Shown here: piece after piece, positions 63,258 through 64,000 of the stretch
Layout of the letters: every line of letters starts with the position of its first letter
How positions within the stretch are numbered: the first letter of the stretch is position 1
Assembly: GCF_041260155.1 (NCBI RefSeq)
Contig: NC_091928.1
Span: 43,557,137-43,621,136, forward strand
Direction of reading: 5' to 3'
DNA length: 64,000 nucleotides
Origin: Ptychodera flava
Lineage: Eukaryota; Hemichordata; Enteropneusta; Ptychoderidae
Notes under the pieces: model-generated
Databases searched by the model: none
What the model saw: only the letters and a program-made list of their open reading frames with translations
What the model was told of the DNA's origin: nothing
Translations under genes and position numbers: made by a program

Positions 63258-63450
63258 TTCTGACTGAGACCGCTCAACACGTTGTAGAGTTAGTGAAGCA
63301 CTCACGCACGCATGCTCACTATCATACATCGCACATACACACTTTATCGAAGCGAAGAAACGAATTTCATCGCTTTAACTGGGCGAACAATAACCTCGGG
63401 GACAATTCTGTCCACCAGCAGTGTTACCGACCCAGGGTAGAAAATACCCT
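63258..63450 (-). mobile_element. tRNA-derived SINE, body without head
   Basis: Almost identical to the body of 59905-60262 (GGACAATTCTGTCCACCAG on the plus strand) and stops at GGGTAGAAAATACC, before the tRNA-like head. Confidence 0.8.
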
Positions 63451-63649
63451 CAACATCAACAAAAATGAAACAAAAACAAATTCAGTAGATTTAACTAATA
63501 ACCTTGATATCCTTTAAATATTATATGCAGATTTTACACGAATTGCACACCAATAGAGAAATGGTTTATGTAGACTATTTTCAAACTACTTGTGTCTGTT
63601 TCACCTCCTTGGATGTTAGGTTTCTCTGTATTTTTAGTTCAGTGTACCA

Positions 63650-64000
63650 AAATTTATTAACGTACTAGGTGCCTCAAAAGTGAAAGGCTTAAAATTTGGA
63701 TCAAACTTTCAATGAAACTTTCCACCATTCTCTTTCCAAATCAAAAGTGAAAATCAGGGGTCTTCATGCTAAGTTTGGCACCAGAGAAACAAATTACCTA
63801 ACATTTACTGATATTTGAAATTCAAAATGGCAACCATTCCTGTGTTTACTCTATGGGGAACAATAAAATTTTTTGATTTTAGAAAAAATGAGATGGTATT
63901 TTTTCCTTTTCCAAGCTTAAGAGGTAAAAATGAGCCACACCGGCGGAAGATCAGTAAAAATCTCTCAAAAGTTTAGAGTCCAAATATTTGTCTTCGGGGC
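63650..64000. repeat. Dispersed repeat, copy 2, cut by window end
   Basis: It matches the reverse complement of 26757-27135. It is AT-rich with no coding capacity seen. Confidence 0.6.

Overview
The window looks like a repeat-rich, gene-poor piece of a deuterostome invertebrate genome. My best guess is an enteropneust hemichordate. The basis is two intronless TRIM proteins with filamin and NHL domains of the type expanded in hemichordates, a melatonin-receptor-like GPCR, and abundant short tRNA-derived SINEs, MITEs and microsatellites. The species call is an inference; a mollusc or another marine invertebrate is not excluded.

Left part (1-22.5 kb): a tandemly duplicated locus for small secreted peptides. 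Two complete four-exon genes (coding exons at 5073-7775 and 14924-17758) encode 66- and 65-residue precursors. Each has a signal peptide, a short propeptide with basic cleavage sites, and a mature peptide with a CC-x(5-6)-CC cysteine pattern, the arrangement of framework-V (T-superfamily) conotoxins. A third, more diverged first exon lies at 1179-1313 with no recognisable downstream exons. The mature-peptide exon differs strongly between the copies while its flanks are conserved, and in the first exon every changed codon is a replacement. I do not recognise this family; it is the best candidate here for something undescribed.

Middle (22.9-32.2 kb): a two-exon melatonin-receptor-like GPCR on the minus strand (401 aa, NRY and CWGP motifs, intron inside the Arg codon of NRY). 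It is followed by long tetranucleotide arrays, three decayed LINE fragments and a tandem array with YY1-like motifs.

32.2-50.1 kb: a roughly 10-kb direct duplication. Each half carries one copy of the repeat segment that also flanks the peptide genes and one TRIM-NHL gene (36556-38778 and 46646-48889). Because the halves are collinear, several small transposons present in one half have an empty site in the other.

50.1-64 kb: no convincing protein gene. It holds a 1.5-kb hairpin-headed element (second copy inverted inside the second peptide gene), a 5.9-kb giant foldback made of opposed arrays of a ~400-bp monomer, SINEs in head-to-tail arrangement, a ~227-bp tandem array whose units carry a DR1 nuclear-receptor motif, and further tandem repeats.

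All exon structures rest on splice consensus and paralogue comparison by eye, with no transcript evidence. Repeat boundaries without terminal repeats are accurate to about 10-50 bases.
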